Below, in pieces: positions 48,978-59,625 of a stretch of DNA of 64,000 nt (within the stretch, counting starts at the first letter, position 1; each line of letters opens with the position of its first letter). The position numbers and the translations under genes were made by a program. Where the stretch lies: contig CAJQUW010010425.1 in the NCBI GenBank assembly GCA_907163375.1, forward strand, positions 124,001 through 188,000, given 5' to 3'. The DNA is from Prostheceraeus crozeri. Taxonomy: Eukaryota; Platyhelminthes; Polycladida; Euryleptidae. Under the pieces are notes generated by a model. It had not been told where the DNA came from and did no database searches. It saw only the letters and a list, made by a program, of their open reading frames with translations.

Positions 48978-51900
48978 TATAATCAGTCACAAGTATTTTA
49001 TGAGACAGAGATGGAACCTGAGTCAGTCATACTTTATCACTCTACATCTAATGAGTGTGTTTGCAAAGTTGGAGCTCAATCGGTTAGGGTCTCTGGTTGT
49101 GGGGGACTGTAAAGGGGTCCCGAACATGAATTCCCTTAAATAGGCCTTTATAATCAGTCACAAGTATTTTATGAGACAGAGATGGAACCTGAGTCAGTCA
49201 TACTTTATCACTCTACATCTAATGAGTGTGTTTGCAAAGTTGGAGCTCAATCGGTTAGGGTCTCTGGTTGTGGGGGACTGTAAAGGGGTCCCGAACATGA
49301 ATTCCCCTAAAATAGGCCTTTATAATCAGTCACAAGTATTTTATGAGACAGAGATGGAACCTGAGTCAGTCATACTTTATCACTCTACATCTAATGAGTG
49401 TGTTTGCAAAGTTGGAGCTCAATCGGTTAGGGTCTCTGGTTGTGGGGGACTGTAAAGGGGTCCCGAACATGAATTCCCCTAAAATAGGCCTTTATAATCA
49501 GTCACAAGTATTTTATGAGACAGAGATGGAACCTGAGTCAGTCATACTTTATCACTCTACATCTAATGAGTGTGTTTGCAAAGTTGGAGCTCAATCGGTT
49601 AGGGTCTCTGGTTGTGGGGGACTGTAAAGGGGTCCCGAACATGAATTCCCCTAAAATAGGCCTTTATAATCAGTCACAAGTATTTTATGAGACAGAGATG
49701 GAACCTGAGTCAGTCATAATTTATCACTCTACATCTAATGAGTGTGTTTGCAAAGTTGGAGCTCAATCGGTTAGGGTCTCTGGTTGTGGGGGACTGTAAA
49801 GGGGTCCCGAACATGAATTCCCCTAAAATAGGCCTTTATAATCAGTCACAAGTATTTTATGAGACAGAGATGGAACCTGAGTCAGTCATACTTTATCACT
49901 CTACATCTAATGAGTGTGTTTGCAAAGTTGGAGCTCAATCGGTTAGGGTCTCTGGTTGTGGGGGACTGTAAAGGGGTCCCGAACATGAATTCCCTTAAAT
50001 AGGCCTTTATAATCAGTCACAAGTATTTTATGAGACAGAGATGGAACCTGAGTCAGTCATACTTTATCACTCTACATCTAATGAGTGTGTTTGCAAAGTT
50101 GGAGCTCAATCGGTTAGGGTCTCTGGTTGTGGGGGACTGTAAAGGGGTCCCGAACATGAATTCCCCTAAAATAGGCCTTTATAATCAGTCACAAGTATTT
50201 TATGAGACAGAGATGGAACCTGAGTCAGTCATACTTTATCACTCTACATCTAATGAGTGTGTTTGCAAAGTTGGAGCTCAATCGGTTAGGGTCTCTGGTT
50301 GTGGGGGACTGTAAAGGGGTCCCGAACATGAATTCCCCTAAAATAGGCCTTTATAATCAGTCACAAGTATTTTATGAGACAGAGATGGAACCTGAGTCAG
50401 TCATACTTTATCACTCTACATCTAATGAGTGTGTTTGCAAAGTTGGAGCTCAATCGGTTAGGGTCTCTGGTTGTGGGGGACTGTAAAGGGGTCCCGAACA
50501 TGAATTCCCCTAAAATAGGCCTTTATAATCAGTCACAAGTATTTTATGAGACAGAGATGGAACCTGAGTCAGTCATACTTTATCACTCTACATCTAATGA
50601 GTGTGTTTGCAAAGTTGGAGCTCAATCGGTTAGGGTCTCTGGTTGTGGGGGACTGTAAAGTGGTCGCGAACATGAATTCCCCTAAAATAGGCCTTTATAA
50701 TCAGTCACAAGTATTTTATGAGACAGAGATGGAACCTGAGTCAGTCATACTTTATCACTCTACATCTAATGAGTGTGTTTGCAAAGTTGGAGCTCAATCG
50801 GTTAGGGTCTCTGATTGTGGGGGACTGTAAAGGGGTCCCGAACATGAATTCCCCTAAAATAGGCCTTTATAATCAGTCACAAGTATTTTATGAGACAGAG
50901 ATGGAACCTGAGTCAGTCATACTTTATCACTCTACATCTAATGAGTGTGTTTGCAAAGTTGGAGCTCAATCGGTTAGGGTCTCTGGTTGTGGGGGACTGT
51001 AAAGGGGTCCCGAACATGAATTCCCTTAAATAGGCCTTTATAATCAGTCACAAGTATTTTATGAGACAGAGATGGAACCTGAGTCAGTCATACTTTATCA
51101 CTCTACATCTAATGAGTGTGTTTGCAAAGTTGGAGCTCAATCGGTTAGGGTCTCTGGTTGTGGGGGACTGTAAAGGGGTCCCGAACATGAATTCCCCTAA
51201 AATAGGCCTTTATAATCAGTCACAAGTATTTTATGAGACAGAGATGGAACCTGAGTCAGTCATACTTTATCACTCTACATCTAATGAGTGTGTTTGCAAA
51301 GTTGGAGCTCAATCGGTTAGGGTCTCTGGTTGTGGGGGACTGTAAAGGGGTCCCGAACATGAATTCCCCTAAAATAGGCCTTTATAATCAGTCACAAGTA
51401 TTTTATGAGACAGAGATGGAACCTGAGTCAGTCATGCTTTATCACTCTACATCTAATGAGTGTGTTTGCAAAGTTGGAGCTCAATCGGTTAGGGTCTCTG
51501 GTTGTGGGGGACTGTAAAGGGGTCCCGAACATGAATTCCCCTAAAATAGGCCTTTATAATCAGTCACAAGTATTTTATGAGACAGAGATGGAACCTGAGT
51601 CAGTCATAATTTATCACTCTACATCTAATGAGTGTGTTTGCAAAGTTGGAGCTCAATCGGTTAGGGTCTCTGGTTGTGGGGGACTGTAAAGTGGTCCCGA
51701 ACATGAATTCCCCTAAAATAGGCCTTTATAATCAGTCACAAGTATTTTATGAGACAGAGATGGAACCTGAGTCAGTCATACTTTATCACTCTACATATAA
51801 TGAGTGTGTTTGCAAAGTTGGAGCTCAATCGGTTAGGGTCTCTGATTGTGGGGGACTGTAAAGGGGTCCCGAACATGAATTCCCCTAAAATAGGCCTTTA

Positions 51901-54292
51901 TAATCAGTCACAAGTATTTTATGAGACAGAGATGGAACCTGAGTCAGTCATACTTTATCACTCTACATCTAATGAGTGTGTTTGCAAAGTTGGAGCTCAA
52001 TCGGTTAGGGTCTCTGGTTGTGGGGGACTGTAAAGGGGTCCCGAACATGAATTTACCTAAAATAGGCCTTTATAATCAGTCACAAGTATTTTATGAGACA
52101 GAGATGGAACCTGAGTCAGTCATAATTTATCACTCTACATCTAATGAGTGTGTTTGCAAAGTTGGAGCTCAATCGGCTAGGGTCTCTGGTTGTGGGGGAC
52201 TGTAAAGGGGTCCCGAACATGAATTCCCCTAAAATAGGCCTTTATAATCAGTCACAAGTATTTTATGAGACAGAGATGGAACCTGAGTCAGTCATACTTT
52301 ATCACTCTACATCTAATGAGTGTGTTTGCAAAGTTGGAGCTCAATCGGTTAGGGTCTCTGATTGTGGGGGACTGTAAAGGGGTCCCGAACATGAATTCCC
52401 CTAAAATAGGCCTTTATAATCAGTCACAAGTATTTTATGAGACAGAGATGGAACCTGAGTCAGTCATACTTTATCACTCTACATCTAATGAGTGTGTTTG
52501 CAAAGTTGGAGCTCAATCGGTTAGGGTCTCTGATTGTGGGGGACTGTAAAGGGGTCCCGAACATGAATTCCCCTAAAATAGGCCTTTATAATCAGTCACA
52601 AGTATTTTATGAGACAGAGATGGAACCTGAGTCAGTCATACTTTATCACTCTACATCTAATGAGTGTGTTTGCAAAGTTGGAGCTCAATCGGTTAGGGTC
52701 TCTGGTTGTGGGGGACTGTAAAGGGGTCCCGAACATGAATTCCCCTAAAATAGGCCTTTATAATCAGTCACAAGTATTTTATGAGACAGAGATGGAACCT
52801 GAGTCAGTCATACTTTATCACTCTACATATAATGAGTGTGTTTGCAAAGTTGGAGCTCAATCGGTTAGGGTCTCTGGTTGTGGGGGACTGTAAAGGGGTC
52901 CCGAACATGAATTCCCCTAAAATAGGCCTTTATAATCAGTCACAAGTATTTTATGAGACAGAGATGGAACCTGAGTCAGTCATACTTTATCACTCTACAT
53001 CTAATGAGTGTGTTTGCAAAGTTGGAGCTCAATCGGTTAGGGTCTCTGGTTGTGGGGGACTGTAAAGGGGTCCCGAACATGAATTCCCCTAAAATAGGCC
53101 TTTATAATCAGTCACAAGTATTTTATGAGACAGAGATGGAACCTGAGTCAGTCATACTTTATCACTCTACATCTAATGAGTGTGTTTGCAAAGTTGGAGC
53201 TCAATCGGTTAGGGTCTCTGGTTGTGGGGGACTGTAAAGGGGTCCCGAACATGAATTCCCCTAAAATAGGCCTTTATAATCAGTCACAAGTATTTTATGA
53301 GACAGAGATGGAACCTGAGTCAGTCATACTTTATCACTCTACATCTAATGAGTGTGTTTGCAAAGTTGGAGCTCAATCGGTTAGGGTCTCTGGTTGTGGG
53401 GGACTGTAAAGGGGTCCCGAACATGAATTCCCCTAAAATAGGCCTTTATAATCAGTCACAAGTATTTTATGAGACAGAGATGGAACCTGAGTCAGTCATA
53501 CTTTATCACTCTACATCTAATGAGTGTGTTTGCAAAGTTGGAGCTCAATCGGTTAGGGTCTCTGATTGTGGGGGACTGTAAAGGGGTCCCGAACATGAAT
53601 TCCCCTAAAATAGGCCTTTATAATCAGTCACAAGTATTTTATGAGACAGAGATGGAACCTGAGTCAGTCATACTTTATCACTCTACATCTAATGAGTGTG
53701 TTTGCAAAGTTGGAGCTCAATCGGTTAGGGTCTCTGGTTGTGGGGGACTGTAAAGGGGTCCCGAACATGAATTCCCCTAAAATAGGCCTTTATAATCAGT
53801 CACAAGTATTTTATGAGACAGAGATGGAACCTGAGTCAGTCATACTTTATCACTCTACATCTAATGAGTGTGTTTGCAAAGTTGGAGCTCAATCGGTTAG
53901 GGTCTCTGATTGTGGGGGACTGTAAAGGGGTCCCGAACATGAATTCCCCTAAAATAGGCCTTTATAATCAGTCACAAGTATTTTATGAGACAGAGATGGA
54001 ACCTGAGTCAGTCATACTTTATCACTCTACATCTAATGAGTGTGTTTGCAAAGTTGGAGCTCAATCGGTTAGGGTCTCTGGTTGTGGGGGACTGTAAAGG
54101 GGTCCCGAACATGAATTCCCTTAAATAGGCCTTTATAATCAGTCACAAGTATTTTATGAGACAGAGATGGAACCTGAGTCAGTCATACTTTATCACTCTA
54201 CATCTAATGAGTGTGTTTGCAAAGTTGGAGCTCAATCGGTTAGGGTCTCTGGTTGTGGGGGACTGTAAAGGGGTCCCGAACATGAATTCCCG
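48978..54292. repeat. Tandem array of about 31 copies of a 172-bp unit
   Basis: Each unit runs from TATAATCAGTCACAAG to GAATTCCCCTAAAATAGGCC. Variation is low: single-base changes such as CTCTGGTT/CTCTGATT and CATACTT/CATAATT, and four 171-bp units with CCCTTAAAT (near 49131, 49990, 51021 and 54116). The unit length is not a multiple of three, and frames of 94 codons span two units; they are by-products, not genes. Part of the unit (GGAGCTCAATCGGTTAGGG, then a GGGGTCCC/AATTCCCC segment) looks like a worn tRNA D-arm and T-arm. Confidence 0.95.
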
Positions 54293-54469
54293 TTCATTTA
54301 TTTTTCGTCAAGCATGAGATGGAAAGTGCAGGTGTTTTCCACAATTTGGAGGGATATCTTGCTATTGTAGGTGGATTCATGGATTTTTTGAATTGTGGAT
54401 TGGCCTCATCCTCGCTCATTCATCGGTTGTCAGTGTTTTTCTATCGGAGTGTAATGCTCCCTTCCGGTG
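54293..54469. other. Flank of mariner relic
   Basis: The last satellite unit breaks at GAATTCCCG. The following 170 bp may include the 3' part of the transposase gene on the minus strand, too worn to align by eye. Confidence 0.35.
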
Positions 54470-55090
54470 TCATGGGAAGAATGGTACAATCACTGACTTC
54501 CTTACCCCCGCTTCGCTGCTTCTGTACATGAACTTGGATGCTTCCACTGCATGCTGCTCTGCTTCCCTTCCGGTTCGAAATGATGGCACCACATCTCGTC
54601 TCCTGCAACAATGCGACGCAAGGAACTGCTCATTCTCGATATTGAAGCGAGTCAGGTGTTCCAAACTGAGTGTTCTCCGTCTTTCCTTGTGGTCTTCAGT
54701 AAGCATTCGAGGCACCCATTGAGAGCAAACTTTGTGATACTGCAACTTTTCCTTCACGATGGTATGCATTGAGCCAATTGAGACATTGAAGTCATCTGCC
54801 AGATCTCGAATGCTTCGTCGATGATCGGCTATGACTGCGGTATCGATGGTCTCAGTCAGACTTTCAGTCACCACTTTGTGCGCCTGTCCAGGGCGTGGCA
54901 AATCAGATGTTTCAGTTCGCTCCCCTCGAAACTTCCTTGACCACTCTGTCACTGTGGTCTTTGAAACAGCTCGATCTATGTATACTGATGCCATTCTGCG
55001 ATGGATCTCTGCTGGCATGCATCCTTCTGCGGTCAGGAATTGAATAACCGCTCTCTGGTCTTCTTTGGAGGACTTTCTACCATGAACGAC
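54470..55090 (-). pseudogene. mariner-type transposase fragment
   Basis: N-terminal DNA-binding half of a mariner (SETMAR-like) transposase. The first helix-turn-helix is in EDQRAVIQFLTAEG and RRMASVY ... TVTEWSRKF, the linker has the family DLPRPGQAH pattern, and the second has IRDLADDFNVSIGSMHTI followed by CSQWVPRMLTEDHKERR. A frameshift comes near 54605, after which the first catalytic Asp region appears only in another frame; the rest of the catalytic domain is missing or deleted. It cuts and joins DNA when intact; this copy is dead. Confidence 0.85.
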
Positions 55091-55805
55091 ATTTCACTCG
55101 TCATTAACCGTGAACAGCAGATACACTTGAACAAACACATTGCCACGCTGTTATAAAGCACTGAATAGTACTCCACAGGTCTGCTTTGATTAATTGGTCA
55201 TGCATGAACCCGCTAAGATAAGTCGAATGGGTTTCATTTGAATACGCCTCGTATATCTATCATATCTATATCAGCTGCAAACCCTACCACTAGCATCAGG
55301 TGCCCCTCAAAGCTTCGAGTAGGTCCCTTTATCAGTATTATATGTATGTTGGGTTTTCAGTATGGCAGTATGGAGGGTCCCTTAAGTATAAGGAGCCCTG
55401 TGTTAGTCATTGCTATCGTATTGTCCAGAAAACTGGAAAAATTCTCGACGCTCTTTGAACTTTTGCTGACGAAGAATATTTTTGAAATGTGTGAATATGT
55501 GACGAAGGTCTAACGAAGTCCGTCGATAACAGCTAAATTGAGTTTGTTAGACTCCTTAATAAATAAATTAAAGCAAGCTCGAGATCATTAATATAATGAT
55601 TTTCGCCAAACGACAGTCACGATGGCAGGGCATTTTTCCAATTCATCGGTCCACCTGAGATGCCAAGAAGGAAGTTAATTTCCAGTCATCTGTAGCATGG
55701 ATCTTCAGCACAATCCACGACCGATTTACTAGAATTCTTCCGTCTGCAATTCTGTCAGCTCATAGATTACTGTCTCCTTGAACTAGATTACCGTAGTAGT
55801 TTATA
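55091..55805. other. Host-like DNA, no gene seen
   Basis: Contains an open frame of 91 codons at 55238-55513 with no family resemblance, probably chance. The region ends at the strong palindrome that opens element R. Confidence 0.4.
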
Positions 55806-55869
55806 GTGTGACATCCGGCGCGACGCTTCGCTTCGCTTTGCTTCGCTTCGCTTGCGCCGGATGTCACAC
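55806..55869. repeat. Large GC-rich palindrome with CTTCG-type repeats
   Basis: Perfect arms of 16 bp (GTGTGACATCCGGCGC and its complement) enclose about 30 bp made of repeated GCTTC/CGCTT units. It lies at the border of host-like DNA and the AT-rich element R and could form a cruciform. Confidence 0.8.
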
Positions 55870-56097
55870 TTTTGCGGGTTTTTTCAAAAAATCAAAATTT
55901 CAAAAATTTAGGTAGACTTCAAATTTCACGTGGCCGAAGGCCGAAGGGCGAAAATTTAAGTTGTCTCAAAATATCACGTGGTCTAAGAATTTTGAAAATT
56001 TAGGCAGACGAAAATTTAAGTTGTCTCAAAATATCACGTAGTCTCAATATACCAGAAGATTGTATTCAAAATATTTATTCAAAATATTCATTTAAAA
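55870..56097. repeat. Terminal region of element R with direct repeats
   Basis: A unit of roughly 35 bp (AAAATTTAAGTTGTCTCAAA then ATATCACGTGGTCT) occurs twice, with a GGCC-GAA-GGCC hairpin near 55932. It should contain the promoter of the following gene. Confidence 0.6.
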
Positions 56098-56838
56098 ATG
56101 GAAGAAACAAAAGTGGATGAAACAAAAGTGGAAGGAACCTCAAGAATATATCCTTCGTTATCATATGAACGTAGTTCTACTTTAATGGACATTGAAAAAA
56201 TGGACATTGAAAAGATTAACATTGAAAAAATGAATAAAGAAAAACACAAAGATAGAGTTAGGTATATGAAAGATAAGGAATCTCAATTATTATTAAGATT
56301 AGAGCATTATAAAAAATTAAGAAAGAGATGGACTAAAGTTAAGAATGTAACACAAGGAATTGGCATATTCTTAACAATAAGTTTAGGTGCTTTGACAATT
56401 GTTATATCTTCAGGTGTTTTAGTAATTCCAGTAGTTGCTACAGCTTTAACAGGTACGGGTGTTTTTGCAACTTCACTTGTTACAATGTTAGATAAATCTT
56501 TAATAACTAAGAAACGAAAATCATTAAAAACTAAGCATTTACATATTAAAGAAGTCTATGATAAACTACATTACTACTTTCAAAGAGTATGTGATGATAA
56601 TGTTATTACGTTAGATGAGATTGAAAAATTTGATCTAATAGCTAATGAAGTAAATCAAATATCATTTCAATCACAGACAGAAAAAGTTGATGATAAAAAT
56701 AAAAAGGATGGCAAAATTTCTAGTGATGCTAAAATTTCTAATGAAGAAAATGACAAATTTTTTTTAGAAGAGCTAAAAACTTTAAGCGAAAATTTAAGCA
56801 AAACTTTATTAAACAAAACTTTATTAAACAAAACTTAA
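56098..56838 (+). CDS. Conserved element membrane protein (246 aa)
   Basis: N-terminal charged region with repeats (DIEKMDIEKINIEKMNKEK), a basic helix (LRLEHYKKLRKRW), then two hydrophobic segments in tandem (about residues 88-130, GIGIFLTISLGALTIV and VLVIPVVATALTGTGVFATS), a basic stretch, and a C-terminal helix with DNVITLDEIEKFDLIANEVNQI. This layout is common to a family of unknown function found in Polinton/adintovirus-like elements of invertebrates. The tail is a run of LLNKT-like repeats. Uninterrupted here; broken copies lie at both ends of element L. It is the first gene inside the element end. Confidence 0.75.
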   Translation: MEETKVDETKVEGTSRIYPSLSYERSSTLMDIEKMDIEKINIEKMNKEKHKDRVRYMKDKESQLLLRLEHYKKLRKRWTKVKNVTQGIGIFLTISLGALTIVISSGVLVIPVVATALTGTGVFATSLVTMLDKSLITKKRKSLKTKHLHIKEVYDKLHYYFQRVCDDNVITLDEIEKFDLIANEVNQISFQSQTEKVDDKNKKDGKISSDAKISNEENDKFFLEELKTLSENLSKTLLNKTLLNKT

Positions 56839-56974
56839 AACGAGAAAACTTTAACCGAGAAAACTTTAAACGAAAAGATGTCAAACAACAAAGCAATAAA
56901 AAAATAATTTGTTCAGTAAAATGTTTTTGCTGTATTCCAATGTTACCACAAAATTCAAATATTATATTTTAAAA

Positions 56975-57824
56975 ATGGATAAAATTAGAGCTGATAATTT
57001 TAAAAGAATAAAACAATTAGAAGAGTTAATAAAACAAAGAAATATTATGAAAGAAAATCATCTTCAACATAGAATGATAAAAGCTGGTATTCAATCTGAT
57101 ATGTTTGAAAAAATGCAGCAAACCGAGCAAGTAAAAACTGATTTTGAGAAAACTATGAAACCATTTAAAACTCTTGAAAAAGAAAGTACAAATAATGATA
57201 AACAAATTGATATAACAGATCCAGAGCACAAAACTGTATTAGATGACTATGGATTACTAGAATCAAACATTAATAAGAAATTACCAAAATCTATGCAATT
57301 TGAACATTCTATCTCATTTATAGATGGAAAAAACAATACCTAGATTTTATCTCGGACAAAAAGAAATATTTCCACAACCTTTTCGAGGTATAATTTTTTC
57401 ACCAGATAAATCTCCTTTTAATTTAGATAGAAATTTTGTTAATCTTTTAAGAGGAGCAGATTTAAATAATTATGCTGTAGAAGATCTCATAAAATATAAA
57501 GCTATGTTAGACAGAGTTGGTGCAGTAAAATCTCTTAGACGTTATAAACAATTAGAAAATTTATTATCAACGGGAGTTAAAGTAGGGAAAGGTTTATCTG
57601 AAAAACAGAAAACTGAAACAACCATATTTTTACCAGATGATCCACAAGAATTACTAAATAGATTAAATATTTTAATATCTGCAATAAAAGAAGGACATAA
57701 TTCTAGTTTCAATGAAATTCATGCTATATTGAAAAGACTGTTAGAAAAGAAGATTCTAAATGAAGAGGATTATAAAAGTATAACGGTCATCTCTGATGTC
57801 TTTAAGGGCTTCGCCCGTAGCTGA
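56975..57824 (+). pseudogene. 269-family protein, frameshifted, with hairpin insert at its end
   Basis: Homologue of the intact gene at 4635-5444. ATG at 56975 begins MDKIRADNFKRIKQLEELIK. An upstream in-frame ATG at 56909 exists, but the family start is at MDKIR. A frameshift at the A-run near 57330 splits it; the second part resumes at PRFYLGQKEIFPQPFRG. Near the end a 37-bp insert changes the last residues from the AEIC-type end of the L copy to a different tail ending FARS. The penton gene follows on the same strand. Confidence 0.8.
57783..57819. mobile_element. 37-bp GC-rich hairpin insert with flanking TA
   Basis: The element-L copy of this gene reads AGTATAGCTGAAATATG without a break; here the same bases are split after AGTATA by 37 bp ending in TA. 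The insert starts ACGG and ends CCGTA, contains GGGC-TTC-GCCC, and is flanked by TA on both sides, as expected for a two-base target duplication. It shifts the reading frame. Confidence 0.7.
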
Positions 57825-57901
57825 AATATGTTGTTGTTTTTAATTTTTTATAAAAAAAAATATTTCATAAAAAAATATTTATTTAAAATTTTAACTAAAA
57901 A

Positions 57902-58690
57902 ATGTGTTCAGCAGATTTAGACAAAATTAATAATCATTTAGAAAATTTGACAGAGATTTTGGGTTCATCAAAATTTAGTACGACGTTAAAAATTATAACA
58001 ACTACTTCATCACACACTTGTAATTTAGAACCCATTCTACATTTGGAACAAAATAAAAATTATCAAATTGCATTGACTAGTTTCTCCACATTTAACACTA
58101 TTCAAAACGTTATCAAAGATGTGAATGATCAATTTAGATATTCTACTGATAAAGGCAAAACATGGAAAATATTAACTTTTCTTCCTGGTTCTTACGAAGT
58201 TGAAACAATATCAAATGAAATTAAGAGACATTTAGGTATACCATTTAAAGATAAGAAACAATTACATTTTGCAGTTGAACCGGCAGTTAATAAATTTTCT
58301 CTTACTTTAGACGAAAATCATCAAGTTGATTTTAATCATGATAGATCATTGTCAAAGCTATTAGGATTTAATAAACAAACCTATAGTCAAGGTTATCATT
58401 TAGGTGAGAAGATTCCAAAAATAACTGAAATAAATTCAATTGTTGTACATTGTGACATTATTGAAGGAGGATATATAAATGGTAAATTGTCAAATTTAAT
58501 ATTCAGTTTTCCAGCTTTTACTGTACCCATTGGTTATAGATTAAATGTATTTCCACAAACATTAATATATTTTCCTATTACAAGAAAAACTATTAACAAC
58601 ATTAACATTAGAATCACTGATGAAAAAGGACAAGAAATAAATTTTGGAGGTGAAGAGATTATGATAGATCTTTTGGTTCGGGAGGTATAA
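57902..58690 (+). CDS. Penton-like minor capsid protein
   Basis: Intact 262-residue protein starting MCSADLDKINNHLENL. Beta-rich throughout (for example LKIITTTSSHTCNLEP, NKFSLTLDENHQVDF, NLIFSFPAFTVPIGYRL) and ending with INFGGEEIMIDLLVREV, a form common to the single-jelly-roll vertex proteins of Polinton-like elements. Function is inferred from size, beta content and gene order. The stop codon lies in a single copy of the GGGAG/CTCCC hairpin that is triplicated in element L. Confidence 0.7.
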   Translation: MCSADLDKINNHLENLTEILGSSKFSTTLKIITTTSSHTCNLEPILHLEQNKNYQIALTSFSTFNTIQNVIKDVNDQFRYSTDKGKTWKILTFLPGSYEVETISNEIKRHLGIPFKDKKQLHFAVEPAVNKFSLTLDENHQVDFNHDRSLSKLLGFNKQTYSQGYHLGEKIPKITEINSIVVHCDIIEGGYINGKLSNLIFSFPAFTVPIGYRLNVFPQTLIYFPITRKTINNINIRITDEKGQEINFGGEEIMIDLLVREV

Positions 58691-58777
58691 ACTCCCACGC
58701 GAAGCTAGAGAAGTTTAATTTTCTTCTTCTTTAGAAACAAAAAATAAAAAAAAAAAAGATAATTTTTTTATTAAAAA

Positions 58778-59550
58778 ATGAGTGAACTACCTCCATTAAA
58801 TAAAAAAAAAACTTAAATTTAATCATCATCCAAATTTATCTAATAAAGTTTTGTCAGTTATTTGTGGAAGATCAGGATGTGGAAAAACATATCTATTATT
58901 TAAAATTTTAACGACTCCAAATTTTTTGGATTATAACAATCTTATAATTTATACAACAACAGCAGAACAACCCGTCTATCAATTTTTAAAATATGGATTT
59001 GAAAATAATCTTAAAAAAAAAAACAGCAATTGCTTCATTATTCAAAGAATATGAAAAATCTGAAGATGAAGAAGAAATAAGTTCGTGGTGTGAAGAAGCA
59101 GCAAAAAATAATCAGTTAGTAGAATCTAATAAAAATAACCATATAAAGATACAATTAATAGATGATAGTTGTAATATGCAAGATCCTAGTAAACTAGATA
59201 AAACAATGAAACATTGTGTAATTTTTGATGATTGTGTTAATGATAGAAATCAGTCAGTTCAGAGAAATTATTTCACAAGAGGTAGACATAATAACTGTAG
59301 TGTATTTTATTTAACACAAAGTATGTATTCATTAGACAGAAGTGTTATTAGAAAGAATGCAAATATATTTATACTATTTGAAATAAATGCAAGAAACTTA
59401 AGTGATTTGTTAAGAGATTTATGTGTAAGAAATAAAGATGAATTTAAACAATCGTGTAATAATGCTTGGTCAAAAGATTATGGCTTCATTACAATTAATA
59501 TTGATAAAAAAATTCATGAAAGAGTTATAGAAAATATTTTCGAGGAGTGA
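58778..59550 (+). pseudogene. A32-like packaging ATPase with two A-run frameshifts
   Basis: Starts MSELPPLN, shifts frame at a run of ten A, then Walker A GRSGCGKT, a second shift at a run of eleven A near 59015, then Walker B VIFDDC and FTRGRHNN. All family parts are present, and the protein is nearly identical to the copy at 2843-3607. Both breaks are in A-runs, so sequencing or assembly error must be considered beside true decay. Confidence 0.8.
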
Positions 59551-59584
59551 TCGAAAGGAGTGACCGAACGCTGTGGCCGAATAA
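59540..59584. repeat. GC-rich CGA-spaced repeat at ATPase gene end
   Basis: Three to four CGA-flanked units (GGAGTGATCGA, AGGAGTGACCGA, CGCTGTGGCCGA) in 40 bp, absent at the same place in element L, where the gene ends DLLT. It changes the C-terminus of the protein. Confidence 0.6.
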
Positions 59585-59625
59585 TTTTTTCTTATAAATT
59601 TTTTGTTAATAAAAATAAAAAAAAT

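Noticed and set aside
49171-54097. Overlapping 94-codon frames in the 172-bp array
   Set aside because: Unit length is not a multiple of three and each frame spans two units in two phases; conservation is at DNA level.
24767-54292. CRISPR array
   Set aside because: Repeats are direct head-to-tail satellites with no unique spacers, in eukaryotic DNA.
55238-55513. 91-codon frame
   Set aside because: No recognisable domain, no neighbours supporting it; likely chance.
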